The translations under genes and the position numbers were made by a program. Under the pieces are notes generated by a model. The model saw nothing but the letters and a program-made list of their open reading frames with translations, did not search any database and was not told the DNA's origin. Shown here one piece after another: positions 16,492-26,270 of a DNA stretch of 27,929 nt. The stretch is from assembly GCA_001839685.1 (NCBI GenBank), contig MLAK01000510.1, positions 15,311 through 43,239 on the forward strand, given 5' to 3'. Numbering within the stretch: position 1 is the stretch's first letter; every line of letters begins with the position of its first letter. Source of the stretch: Tritrichomonas foetus. Taxonomy: Eukaryota; Parabasalia; Tritrichomonadida; Tritrichomonadidae.

Positions 16492-19308
16492 TTATTGAAT
16501 AATTGGATCATAGTTGTTTTTACTTTGTTTTTGATCTTTCTTGACTAGTACAATAGCAGCAATTATTGATATTATCAATAATAATGCAACTATTGAAACA
16601 ATGATTATAAGCATTATGAATTTTCGACGACGATCATTATGGTTGACAAAATGATAGTTATAATCTATTATTTTCTTATTTTCTTCTTCCCCATAGATCG
16701 TAATTTGGCAAATATAGTTATTTGTAATGATTTTATCGGGAATATCTCCATTTTCATTTAATGATTTAAATGATAAGACCCCATTATCATATGATATAAA
16801 TTGATGTAAATATTTGTTCTTTGTATAACCATAGGTTTCACCATCATCAAGATATAACTCACCTTCAGCATAGCCGTTTTCATTCACAGCTATTAATAAG
16901 TTTAATGGCATTTTTGAAGTTTCATAAACATTTTTTGAGGAACTATTATAAGTTGATATAATTTTTCCACCACGAATGTATAGTGGTAAAGAATTAATAT
17001 CTACTAATATCTTATTTCCATCAAGCTTTTGCCCATCATAAAGGGAATACCACAATCCAGGTGGTTTTAATATTTCTTTTGAGGTAGACCCTTCTTCTAG
17101 AACTGGAGCGACTAATAATGATTCTCCAATTATAGCAAGTTGAGAATTATCATGAAATCTGTCATCATAATCAGGGAAAATGGTAAATAATGGTTGAACT
17201 GGTGGAATTCCGGTTTTTGATGTTCGATATATAGATGTGTACCATAAAGGAATCATTTGATATCTCAATTTGGTTGCTGTTAACATTATCTCTTGTTCTT
17301 CCTGAGAATATAAAAATGGTTCTCTTGATTTAGAATCATACGAAGCATGTTCTCTAAAAAATGGATACAACATTGATCCTAGTTGAAACCATCTTGTTAA
17401 TAATTCGGTTGATGGGTTTCCAAAAAAGCCACCAACATCCGAACCTGTTAGTGGCATCCCCCCGAGGCCTGAATTAATTGTTAGTGAAATTGAATTAGCA
17501 AAATCAGAGAATTTAGCATCATTGTCACCACTCCATGTCCAGGAATATTTTTGTGAACCAGAAAACCAAGATCTTGTTAATAAAAATGGTCTTTTTCCTA
17601 TTTCTCTTTCAATTATTCCTCTATGTGTGGCTTCTGTCATAAATAATCCGTAGGTATTAAATAATTCTCGATCTTCAATTCCATCAAAATGTAAAGAATC
17701 TTTTGGTAATTTCCCATCCGCATCATAATCATGAACAGATGGCTCATTTACATCATTCCAGAAAAAGACATTGGAGGCTGTACCAACTTTTTCTACAGAA
17801 TAATTATATTGCTTTGACCACCATTCTCTTACATTATTATTATAATAATCAGGCCAAGAAGAATTTCCTGCTCTACAATATCCAACAAAAGGTGTCTTGC
17901 CATCATTGTTGTACATGAAATAGTTAAGATTAGATGCTTCTTGATATTGGTTGTGATTACAATCTTTTGGCAAGTGTGGACCATTTATCCTCACTAAATA
18001 TCTATTATCCTTATTTAAATCATTTATTATATCATTAAAATGCGGGAACAACTCTTCATTGACTGTAAATGGTGCATTTCCTTTAAGATGATCAATATCA
18101 AGCCATATAGCATCAAATGGAAAATTAATTTCATTTAAACCGTGAATGACATTGTTAACTATTGTTTCGTTTTTATATCCCCATTTGCATTGATGATATA
18201 CCAAAGTAAACATTGGTGGTAATTCTATTTTTCCTGTTAATTCAGTATAACTTTCTATTATTTCTTTAAATTCACCAGTAAAAACAACAAAATCAATATA
18301 TCCACCTTCACTTATGATATCCATTTTGCGATGATTATTAATTTCTGATGTTTGATTCACAGTTTCAACTTTTACAAATGTGTCAGTAGGATTCATCCAA
18401 AACATTGCAATCATTTCGCTCGGTGAATGGGCATAAACTAATGTTGAATGACCATAATTTGATAATGTACCAACATTTCCAACTCTAAAAAGATTTGGTG
18501 AATCTTCAATATTCATGGTTCCTTTTCTTTCATCAAATCCAGTTAATCTAGTTTTTTGACCTCCTGGAAATTCAAAATCAAGCCCAACACCTGTTGCTCC
18601 ATTTTTGAAATAATCAATATAACCACCAGCATCTTCTGAATCAAGCTTTGTCCCATTATGCTCAAATAAAAGTTGTTGATTCCCATTGATAACAATTGAT
18701 GATTGTTTTTTATCGACTATTTTAATGGTCAAAGGATTCAACACGATTTTTACAGTATTTTCTTTGGTTTTTAATGTGTAGTATTTATCTTCTTTCTCAA
18801 AGGTGAAATCATAATGATGATTTATTATGGAATTATTGATAAATAATTCACTTTCAACAATATTAAATCTGGTAAAATTTTCTTTGTTTCTGGGTTTTAT
18901 GTTCACTCTAATTCCATTATTTAGAATCCAATGAATTTGAAGAGATAAGTTGGCATCTTGATCATTTTCTAAAATATTTGCAGAAAAAACGTTTTCTGAA
19001 AAAGAAACAGTACTTTCGTTAATTGCCCACTTACTCGTCCTATTAATATTTTCTCTGCAAAACCGCATATCTTTGCAGCTTCTTGAGCATATTCCAAGAA
19101 TTGCAAATAAGAAAAACATTTGAATGAAATATGATGTGAGTAACAAAAAAGTTATGTGATTGAAATTTGACATCATCGTTGTCATCTGACAGTTATCCAA
19201 AAATCTCATTACCACACTTGAATTTGCCGAGTATAAAAAAAAAGATAGTTTATCGTATTCATGTATATCATATTTAATAAATTTCATGATTAAATAATTC
19301 AAAAACAT
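16492..19308 (-). CDS. GH31 alpha-glucosidase, membrane-anchored
   Basis: This 938-residue glycoside hydrolase family 31 enzyme is closest in motif wording to glucosidase II alpha and related alpha-glucosidases, which hydrolyse terminal alpha-glucose. The nucleophile is Asp519 in FFWNDVNEPS and the acid/base is Asp595 in WSGDNDAKF. WLDIDH (402-407) and the GSDVGGFFGNP signature (622-632) line the active site. The N-terminal beta-sandwich precedes the barrel (about 360-700), and beta domains follow it. A hydrophobic stretch at 51-74 is a probable signal sequence, so the true start may be Met34, Met42 or Met45/46 rather than the first ATG. Unusually, residues about 897-923 form a second membrane span, followed by a short tail KKDQKQSKNNYDPIIQ. 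A type I membrane enzyme on the surface or in endolysosomes is inferred. Many Asn-X-Ser/Thr sites are present. The stop overlaps TAAAAA, a trichomonad-type poly(A) signal. Confidence 0.93.
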   Translation of the reverse strand: MFLNYLIMKFIKYDIHEYDKLSFFLYSANSSVVMRFLDNCQMTTMMSNFNHITFLLLTSYFIQMFFLFAILGICSRSCKDMRFCRENINRTSKWAINESTVSFSENVFSANILENDQDANLSLQIHWILNNGIRVNIKPRNKENFTRFNIVESELFINNSIINHHYDFTFEKEDKYYTLKTKENTVKIVLNPLTIKIVDKKQSSIVINGNQQLLFEHNGTKLDSEDAGGYIDYFKNGATGVGLDFEFPGGQKTRLTGFDERKGTMNIEDSPNLFRVGNVGTLSNYGHSTLVYAHSPSEMIAMFWMNPTDTFVKVETVNQTSEINNHRKMDIISEGGYIDFVVFTGEFKEIIESYTELTGKIELPPMFTLVYHQCKWGYKNETIVNNVIHGLNEINFPFDAIWLDIDHLKGNAPFTVNEELFPHFNDIINDLNKDNRYLVRINGPHLPKDCNHNQYQEASNLNYFMYNNDGKTPFVGYCRAGNSSWPDYYNNNVREWWSKQYNYSVEKVGTASNVFFWNDVNEPSVHDYDADGKLPKDSLHFDGIEDRELFNTYGLFMTEATHRGIIEREIGKRPFLLTRSWFSGSQKYSWTWSGDNDAKFSDFANSISLTINSGLGGMPLTGSDVGGFFGNPSTELLTRWFQLGSMLYPFFREHASYDSKSREPFLYSQEEQEIMLTATKLRYQMIPLWYTSIYRTSKTGIPPVQPLFTIFPDYDDRFHDNSQLAIIGESLLVAPVLEEGSTSKEILKPPGLWYSLYDGQKLDGNKILVDINSLPLYIRGGKIISTYNSSSKNVYETSKMPLNLLIAVNENGYAEGELYLDDGETYGYTKNKYLHQFISYDNGVLSFKSLNENGDIPDKIITNNYICQITIYGEEENKKIIDYNYHFVNHNDRRRKFIMLIIIVSIVALLLIISIIAAIVLVKKDQKQSKNNYDPIIQ

Positions 19309-19524
19309 CTCGAAAAATGATTAGATTTTCATAGCAATTTCCATTTGTCGAAAACTCACACCTATCAATCCAAGAAATGTGATTAAAATCTTATCTCTAT
19401 TTCATTTTGTTCTTTTTCTAATCTGATATTATTGTTTTTTTGAAAAGTCGTTCAATAAGTTTTCAACTTTGAGAATGATACAGAGGCTTTCAATCCAAAC
19501 AATACTGCTAAAAGCTGTCTCATT
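19309..19524. other. Short intergenic spacer
   Basis: 216 bp between two genes on the minus strand. It must contain the promoter of the GH31 gene and the 3' end of the kinase gene. No AAACGT element is visible. Confidence 0.4.
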
Positions 19525-20751
19525 TCAAATTTTGTGAATCGAATTAGACTTTAGAACTTTGTGTCTAACAAGTTCATTTTTCAATTGTCTATTTGTTACC
19601 AAAACCGATCTTGTTGAAGATGTAAACGATGAATTTAACATCACTTCTTTTCTTTCATCTTCAAGGGTATTTCTACGACCCATTTCCCGAATTGGTCCTT
19701 TTCCACTTTTTTCGTTAATTCTCGTCGAAGGTTTCCTTGCAGATACGTAGCTTTGTGCTTTTCCAATTTGATTCCTTCTTTGTAACAAATTTACTCTGGG
19801 AATCGAGTTCTTATCATGATAATAAGTGTTATGGTTTGAATTATTCGTTAAAGTTGTGGATGAAGTTTGTAAATTATGATTGATAGGAAGAAAACCATCT
19901 TTCTTGTCGATTTCTTGAAAAATATCGAGCTTCAGTAATTGTTCAGCTGTTGGTCTCATTGAAGGATTCAAATCCATCATTTTCTTTATTAGCATCATTA
20001 CTTCCTGATCTGCAGGATTTCCATTGTCATCATATTTTTCAAAATAAAAGTTGCCATTTCTGATTTCTAAAAGTGTTCCCTCTTTTGTTGGACAAATTGG
20101 AAAAGGAAATTGTTTGGTAGCAAGGTAATAAAAAGTAACACCAAGACTGAAAATGTCAGCCTTAAAAGGATTATAGTTATTTTGTGTAGTGATTTCAGGA
20201 GCCATAAAAAGCGCTGTTCCTGCCCTTTGATCGAGAAAAACTCTCGATGGGGAAAAAATGAAGCGTGATATTCCAAAATCAGCTAATTTTGGCCTTCCAT
20301 ATCTGTCCACAAGAATGTTCGAAGGTTTAATGTCTAAATGAGCACATTTGCAGCTATGAATGTGGGACACAGCCAAAAGTATGCATTTGCAAAGGCCAAG
20401 CAAACGTCTTCCAGTAAAAGGTTTTTGTTTTTCAAGAATACTTTGTAGTGTTCCATTACTACAAAATTCTAAAATCAGAAAGAGATAATGTGGCGTTGTT
20501 ATAAAATCATACAAATTAATGACATCACAGCTGTTCAGTCGTTTGAGGGCATCAAGTTCACAATGACTGCATATCACTTGTGGCCCAAATTTTATTGCTT
20601 TGCACACAAAATTCATTCGATATTTTGTAGAATAAACCAAAAAGCAGGTGGCAGATATTCCTGAATATATTGGACGAACCATTTGATATTCATGCGATTT
20701 AATAACTGAAGAAATGTAATTTATGTCGATCGGCTGTTCATGAGATGTCAT
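19525..20751 (-). CDS. Serine/threonine protein kinase
   Basis: This 408-residue protein has a complete kinase domain (about 24-280) and a disordered tail. The glycine-rich loop is degenerate (SGISATCFLV), but the catalytic residues are intact. They are ATP-anchoring Lys51 (NFVCKAIK), alpha-C Glu65 (ELDAL), catalytic Asp140 in HLDIKPSN, DFG at 158-160 and the APE motif (FMAPEI, 182-187). Subdomain IX is present as ADIFSLGVTFYYL. It should therefore be active. HLDIKPSN with Lys two residues after Asp indicates Ser/Thr specificity. The group is not certain; a CAMK/NEK-like divergent trichomonad kinase is the best description. The tail (290-408) is rich in Asn, Ser, Arg and Lys, with no domain recognised. 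Substrates are unknown. Confidence 0.93.
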   Translation of the reverse strand: MTSHEQPIDINYISSVIKSHEYQMVRPIYSGISATCFLVYSTKYRMNFVCKAIKFGPQVICSHCELDALKRLNSCDVINLYDFITTPHYLFLILEFCSNGTLQSILEKQKPFTGRRLLGLCKCILLAVSHIHSCKCAHLDIKPSNILVDRYGRPKLADFGISRFIFSPSRVFLDQRAGTALFMAPEITTQNNYNPFKADIFSLGVTFYYLATKQFPFPICPTKEGTLLEIRNGNFYFEKYDDNGNPADQEVMMLIKKMMDLNPSMRPTAEQLLKLDIFQEIDKKDGFLPINHNLQTSSTTLTNNSNHNTYYHDKNSIPRVNLLQRRNQIGKAQSYVSARKPSTRINEKSGKGPIREMGRRNTLEDERKEVMLNSSFTSSTRSVLVTNRQLKNELVRHKVLKSNSIHKI

Positions 20752-21828
20752 CTTGGTAATTCCCGATTAAAATAACAATTGGTTAATTGACTATTGAATG
20801 GATTTTTGATGAATCTCAAATATTTTGAAAGAAAAATTGAAAGTTTTTTGACGCGCTCTCATTGAAAAAAATTTATGAAATTCAATAGATTCAAATATTA
20901 TTTCATCGTGTTTCAGAATAAATGTTTACTTTTTTTAAACTTTTTCTATTAAATCTGAATCAGTGACAAATGTTATCCATTGAAATATAACCCAAAAAAA
21001 TAGCAGAAAATTGGTTTTATGCATTTTAAATGTAATAAATAAAGTTAAAACGTTGATAAATGATTTATAAACCGATTTAATTAGATGAATACTAATAAAT
21101 TAATAAGATATAATTATTTTAAATAATGATATAAAAATTGATTGACAATTGTTTACATTATTCAAAGTAGAAAGTTTAGGAATTTTGAATTTTTGACGAA
21201 TAAGATAATATAAATTAGTATATAATATGTTTTTATCCTTTAGATATTTATATAAACATGTAGTTGTATTATTTACATGTTTAAATAAGCATTTCTCAAG
21301 AAATTCGGAAAAGTTTAATTGCTCATCAATTATTTGAAAAATATCACCATTTCACTTTTTCAGTGTATTAAGCGACTTTTCGGGTAATATATTGAAATTG
21401 ATAATTTGCCGATGATGAATTTTGAAATAGTTATTAATTCAATTCTGATATTTCAAAACTTTCATCGATATCTCCTTTTTAAACCGTCGAATTGATTTTA
21501 ACATTTGATACCCGGGTATCGTTTTTGTCAGCATGATTTCACAGTTTCTATGTAATATTTATTCACGTAAACATGATATAAAATTGCATTTTACCATTTC
21601 ACGATTTTTATAAATTAATTTTGAGGATTTTTTTAGCATGCTTTTTCTTTTTATTGATGAAACCAATTGTTACTAACAATTAAACATAGATAATCTGGCT
21701 TTGATTTTATACTCTCAGGACAACCAGAAGATTTTGTGATAGGTATAAAATCTCTGTTTAGATTTCTATCTGATGAAGAAAAAGAAAAAAAAAATCATTA
21801 GGAAAAAATTATCCAAAATTCAAATAGT
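20752..21828. other. Intergenic region with one GC-centred palindrome
   Basis: About 1.08 kb between two genes on the minus strand, with no ORF or RNA gene recognised. One perfect 14-bp palindrome, GATACCCGGGTATC (21507-21520), stands out because its centre is six G/C bases in very AT-rich DNA. Confidence 0.5.
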
Positions 21829-24798
21829 TTACATGACACGTGGCTTATCGTGATTTTTCTCTCCTAATTTAGGATGGAGAGAAATAATCATATTAGTCAA
21901 AGCATCTTCTGTTGTCTGTCCTTTTTTCGCTGAAACAAGCATCCGAATAGCTTCTTCTCTCTTTTGTTGGCATTCAAGTTCTCTTTTAATTCCTCTGATT
22001 GCCATTTTAACAGATTCCTCATTTAGTTCTGCTGTTGAGTCATAAAACGAATTGAATTGTTGTACGATAAAGCACATAAATTCTTTCTTTTCATTGAGAA
22101 GTTTTTGAGTAATTTCATCAGTTTTTATCGAATAGTTTGTTTCCATTGACATTAATTTGGCCTTCTGCTGAACATCTTTAATTTTATTTTCTCTTTCTAA
22201 TCGTTCAATGTCAGATTTGAACTTGAGATTATCTTGTTGAATCTGGTATGTAAGCTTTATCACTTTATTTTCTAATTCACTAATCATTTTTTCGGCCTCC
22301 TTGATTTTTTCACCAGCCTCAAGAATTTGCTTTTTATGCGTTTCTTCATCAGAAATGTTTGAACGAAGAACATTGATTTGGTCTTCGTATTGTTCTTTAA
22401 TATGTTCCATTTCAGTTTCTTTTTCTTGAATTGCTTTTTCCATTTTTTGTTCCATTTGGGCTTTATATTTTTCAAGTTTCTGTCTTGTTTGATCATCTAA
22501 ATCTTCTAATGTCATTCTTGATGATTCTTCCATATGATATATTTTCTGTTGTGTTTTTTCGAGAAGAGATTGTATTTTGGCTATTTCTTCGTCTTTTCTT
22601 TGTAGATCTTCTTTCGATTTCTGGATGATATAGTCAAAATTAGCTGCATTCATTTCATGAAGATTTTCGATTTCTTTTTGGTGTTCATTATTTTCTTCTT
22701 CTTGAACGACTTTGATTTTATCAATTTTTTCTACTAATGCATCATATTGCTCATGAAGAATATTATACTGCTCTTGAAGTTCTCCAATTTCATGTTTCAT
22801 TCTTTCATTGGAAGAAATCAAGAGTTCTTTTTCATCGCTCGCTTTCTTTTGGCATTCAATGAAAGCGGATTTACATTCTTTGATTTCAATAGCTCTTCTT
22901 TTATTTTGTGCTTTTAGTTCTTTTATTGTTTGATTTAGATTTTTTACTGTGGGCGTTTCGTTAATATCAATTTTCTTTGATGAAGCTACTTTAAGAGAGA
23001 GATCCAATTCATTAACTTTTTGTTTCAGTAAAAGATTATCATGTGAGACTTGACTAACTTTATCAACAATTTCATTTTCCGGAAGATCATTCTTCTCACC
23101 AAGTGATGATAAAATTCCAGAAACGAAATCAGACAATTTTTTCTGTGTTTCTTGATTTTCTTCTTTGAACTTAGAAAGTTTGTTGTCATATGATGATTCA
23201 ACATTATTAGTATACCTTGAAATAATTGACATGACATGATGAGTTCTAGTATTTATTGGAATACAATTATTTTCTGCAACTGGTTTCATAATTTGAACAA
23301 CATCATCAGGGAAGTTTTCCAAGCTCCAATCAATATTTTCCATATCATTATCTGCCTTACAAAAACTTTTATTTATGGGTTTGTTTTCAATCTTGATAAT
23401 TTGTTCCTTTTGCTTAGATTCTAGTTTATCAATGAATGAATCAGACTTAAATATATATTGGCTTTGCTTTTGAATAACCTCAATAAGATTGTTTCTGTCA
23501 TTTAGAACTTTATCAATATCTGATTTTTGCTCATTTAATATTTTCTCATATATATTTAAGGTCTTTTTCAATCCTTCTATTTCTTCTTTTTGATTTATGG
23601 ATACCTCTGTAATTTCTGTATCATTCTGATTAGTTTGTGAATATGAATATTCATTTTTCGCATTAATTTGTTTTTTAAGAAGAACAATTTTACGTTTTTG
23701 TTGTTTTACAACAGAGTGAAGCCTTTCAATAACAGAACTATATTGCTGATTCTTTTTACGCTCTTTTTCAATTTTTTCTTCATATTTCTTCATGTTTTCA
23801 CCTAAATTCTCAATTTGGGTCTGAAATTGATGGATGATTGAAAGCGATTCTTCATTCGGTTCTTCAGCTGAATGTGAACTTGAATGATTTTCATGAATTT
23901 CTGTTTCTGGTGAAATAGATTTCTCTGAACTGGTCTGTGTGTGAATTGAATGGAATCTCTTTTGTTCAATATGCGTTTGAGCTTTGATTAAAGCAATTTC
24001 TTGTTTATATTTTGTTTCTGTTTGCATCATCTCATTTCGATGCCTTCTATTCAAATCATTAATTAATGAATCTTGTTGATCTTTTGTTAAAGCGGTTATT
24101 TCTTTTTCTTGACTGAGTCTTAGCAATTCTAATTCCAAATGTTTACATTTCATCTTCTCTGATTCATATTTTTCTTTATATTTCCTTTCTTGTAGTTTTT
24201 CAGATCTTTTTGATTTTCCTTCTTTTCCATTTGTGTAAATATCATTTTGATTAGGAATAATAATTGGTGGTGGATGAATTAAAAATTCACATAATTCATT
24301 GATATCTGAAAACTGTTTCTTGAAATAATTTTTGGAAACTTCAAATAACCGATTCAAATTATGTTTATTTGTTGTATTTTCTTTCTCCAAATTTATATTT
24401 TTTTCTTCAGTTTCATGAATTTTTTGATTTAATTCATTCGTTTGCTTTGAGTGAGATTTTTCTAATTCATTGATTTGAATCTTCAATTGATTAATTAATG
24501 GAATATATTGTTCACTTCCTTCGTTTTGAGATTGAGCAATTTTCCGAGACAATTCATTATTTTTCAGAGTGCTGATTTGAATTCTACGCTGATAGTCTTC
24601 AATTTTGGCATTGGATTCATTTAGTCTTTTTCTTAATTCATTGTTTTCTTTATTAATATCTTCGATTTTAGGAATCATGTTGAGCATTTCATTAAATCGG
24701 TTTTGAAGATTGACCAAATCCGAACGAAGCTGAGCGTTATTTTGCTGTAATGAATAAATTTTCATCTGTTCCTCTGAGATTTCATCGCTTGATTCCAT
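21829..24798 (-). CDS. Long coiled-coil protein, function unknown
   Basis: The protein has 989 residues from the ATG at 24798. The ORF is open to an ATG at 24855, but an initiator-like TCATTT (24816-24811) lies 16 nt before the inner ATG, and paired promoter-like elements overlap the longer reading. Almost the whole protein is Glu/Lys/Gln/Asn-rich heptad sequence, predicting a very long rod. Breaks occur at a proline-rich spot (HPPPIIIPNQND, near residue 175-190 of this product) and at a less charged segment around 490-540 (NIDWSLENFPDDVVQIMKP). The C-terminus is short and non-helical. There is no membrane span or enzymatic motif. Proteins of this kind are abundant in trichomonads and are usually described only as coiled-coil or golgin/centrosome-like. 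A scaffold or cytoskeletal role is inferred. Confidence 0.82.
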   Translation of the reverse strand: MESSDEISEEQMKIYSLQQNNAQLRSDLVNLQNRFNEMLNMIPKIEDINKENNELRKRLNESNAKIEDYQRRIQISTLKNNELSRKIAQSQNEGSEQYIPLINQLKIQINELEKSHSKQTNELNQKIHETEEKNINLEKENTTNKHNLNRLFEVSKNYFKKQFSDINELCEFLIHPPPIIIPNQNDIYTNGKEGKSKRSEKLQERKYKEKYESEKMKCKHLELELLRLSQEKEITALTKDQQDSLINDLNRRHRNEMMQTETKYKQEIALIKAQTHIEQKRFHSIHTQTSSEKSISPETEIHENHSSSHSAEEPNEESLSIIHQFQTQIENLGENMKKYEEKIEKERKKNQQYSSVIERLHSVVKQQKRKIVLLKKQINAKNEYSYSQTNQNDTEITEVSINQKEEIEGLKKTLNIYEKILNEQKSDIDKVLNDRNNLIEVIQKQSQYIFKSDSFIDKLESKQKEQIIKIENKPINKSFCKADNDMENIDWSLENFPDDVVQIMKPVAENNCIPINTRTHHVMSIISRYTNNVESSYDNKLSKFKEENQETQKKLSDFVSGILSSLGEKNDLPENEIVDKVSQVSHDNLLLKQKVNELDLSLKVASSKKIDINETPTVKNLNQTIKELKAQNKRRAIEIKECKSAFIECQKKASDEKELLISSNERMKHEIGELQEQYNILHEQYDALVEKIDKIKVVQEEENNEHQKEIENLHEMNAANFDYIIQKSKEDLQRKDEEIAKIQSLLEKTQQKIYHMEESSRMTLEDLDDQTRQKLEKYKAQMEQKMEKAIQEKETEMEHIKEQYEDQINVLRSNISDEETHKKQILEAGEKIKEAEKMISELENKVIKLTYQIQQDNLKFKSDIERLERENKIKDVQQKAKLMSMETNYSIKTDEITQKLLNEKKEFMCFIVQQFNSFYDSTAELNEESVKMAIRGIKRELECQQKREEAIRMLVSAKKGQTTEDALTNMIISLHPKLGEKNHDKPRVM

Positions 24799-24839
24799 CA
24801 GGTTTTGGGGAAATGAGAAAGAAGAGATTGGTGTTATTC

Positions 24840-24867
24840 TAAACGTACACATCATTTCTTACGTTTA
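24840..24867 (-). promoter_or_regulatory. Inverted TAAACGTA pair upstream of long coiled-coil gene
   Basis: TAAACGTA (24840-24847) and its exact reverse complement TACGTTTA (24860-24867) are separated by 12 bp, 42-69 bp before the ATG at 24798. Together with the initiator-like TCATTT at 24816-24811 they form a plausible promoter. The same element occurs at 25543-25550, upstream of the divergent neighbour. Confidence 0.45.
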
Positions 24868-25542
24868 AAATTGAGTTTTGAGGAAAAATAATTATTTTGA
24901 ATAATGGATATTTGATGGAGATGTTGTGAGATGAAAACGATTAATAAGAAGGATTTCATTTCGAGAAAAACAGCTAATTCCAAAATTTATGAGATTTATT
25001 CAATGCCTGGAATATTGAAGGAAGATATTTTCATTCGTTGTTTTATGAGATCAAACTACAGTATATATAGAGCAAAAGTAATGATGTAAAACATTTAGAT
25101 TTATACAGTGAGAGGGGCGAGTGAAGTCAAAAAAACTCCAGAAATTGAATCCAGGATTTCACTTTTTCAATGATTCAGATATTCAAACTTTTTTCTGTTC
25201 ACTCATTCAATACATCATTTTTTTTCAGAGTATGCCAATATTCATTGAAATAATGAGGGATTTAAATTTAAATGTTTCCTCAAATAAAAAACATATTTCA
25301 TTAATATTCTCGATAAAATATAGCTACAATATATATGTAACTATTATATTGGAATTTCCATTGTGAAAAAGGAGATCAAAATAAAAAAGTTATTATAAAA
25401 CTCGAATATAAATGCCAAATTATCAGATGAACATGTTAATTATTCAACTATGATTATTTTCACCTGGCTTGTAAACCAGAAATAATCTCATAACGTAAGC
25501 AAATTCAATATTCAATTGTGCAAATCTCTTTCAAAAATAATC
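24868..25542. other. Divergent intergenic region
   Basis: About 0.7 kb between the divergent genes at 24798 and 25602. No supportable gene is present. An 81-codon ORF (25121-25366) opens only with GTG and has chance-like composition. TAACGTAAG at 25493-25501 is a further variant of the AACGT element. Confidence 0.4.
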
Positions 25543-25587
25543 TAAACGTAAATGATAATTCAATGCTTTACGCCATTTTCGTTTAAG
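25543..25587 (+). promoter_or_regulatory. AAACGT elements upstream of acidic-protein gene
   Basis: TAAACGTA (25543-25550) is followed by CGTTTAAG in the opposite sense (25580-25587), 52-15 bp before the ATG at 25602. The first copy is identical to both arms of the element upstream of the divergent coiled-coil gene. Confidence 0.4.
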
Positions 25588-25601
25588 ATTAGTACTTTTC
25601 G

Positions 25602-26270
25602 ATGTCGAATTCGATCAACGATCAAATTCTTGCAGTCAAAGATCAGCTGAAACACTTTCGAAGCATGCTAAACTCCCATATAAATGAGAGAGAAGCCGCT
25701 GGCAAGCAAAGGAGGAATGAAAATAATCATCAAAATTCTGACGAACACATCGAAATCACACGTTCGAAGCATGGAAGACGCCACGGAGTTCATGGAGGAC
25801 ACCAAAAACATGGAAAGCATGGAAAATATGATCATGATCGAGAACAAAGTTTTGAATCTGAATCTGAAGACAGTTCATCAACATTGTTTAATTATATTAA
25901 CTCAAAAATAAAATTACCAGACATTGGACTTGAAAAGTATTCAATAAATGGCGAAACAGATTCCGAATCAGATATGTCCGATTCAGAATGCGATTCAGAA
26001 AGTGAAGAATCCTTCTCATCGTCTTTCTCATCATCCAAAGATGAAATGAGCTTTTCAGAAAGCTCCAGCGATTCAGAATCAGATTGCGAATCCGAATATG
26101 AATCAGAGTCCGAATTCGAATCTTCTGAATGCGAATCCGAGTCGGAATTTGACAGTTCATACTCCGAGGATGACTGCTCCGATTCCGATTGCTCTGATGA
26201 TTCTTTTGATGATGGAAATAACGAATACCAAGTTATCAGCCATTATTATCATAGAAGAAGGCACGCGTGA
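25602..26270 (+). CDS. Acidic Ser/Glu/Asp-rich low-complexity protein
   Basis: This 222-residue protein has sharply segregated charge. Residues 1-45 are a helical, mixed-charge N-terminus. Residues about 54-80 are basic and His/Gly/Lys-rich (SKHGRRHGVHGGHQKHGKHG). Residues about 84-115 are a short ordinary segment. Residues about 116-206 consist almost entirely of Ser, Glu and Asp with interspersed Cys and aromatic residues, in repeats such as SDSESDCESEYESESE. The protein ends HYYHRRRHA. The acidic tract is full of casein kinase 2-type sites and is expected to be disordered and phosphorylated. Metal or calcium binding, or a histone-chaperone-like role, are possibilities only. The ATG is the first in the frame. 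Open frames on the other strand and in other frames across the repeat are composition artefacts. Confidence 0.75.
   Translation: MSNSINDQILAVKDQLKHFRSMLNSHINEREAAGKQRRNENNHQNSDEHIEITRSKHGRRHGVHGGHQKHGKHGKYDHDREQSFESESEDSSSTLFNYINSKIKLPDIGLEKYSINGETDSESDMSDSECDSESEESFSSSFSSSKDEMSFSESSSDSESDCESEYESESEFESSECESESEFDSSYSEDDCSDSDCSDDSFDDGNNEYQVISHYYHRRRHA

Noticed and set aside
25121..25366. 81-codon plus-strand ORF in the divergent intergenic region
   Set aside because: It opens only with GTG and has low-complexity Ile/Phe/Asn-rich composition.
25897..26160. 87-codon minus-strand ORF (and plus-strand frames) across the acidic repeat tract
   Set aside because: Repetitive Ser/Glu/Asp codons produce open Ile/Arg/Asn-rich and other frames; they are shadows of the 25602 gene.
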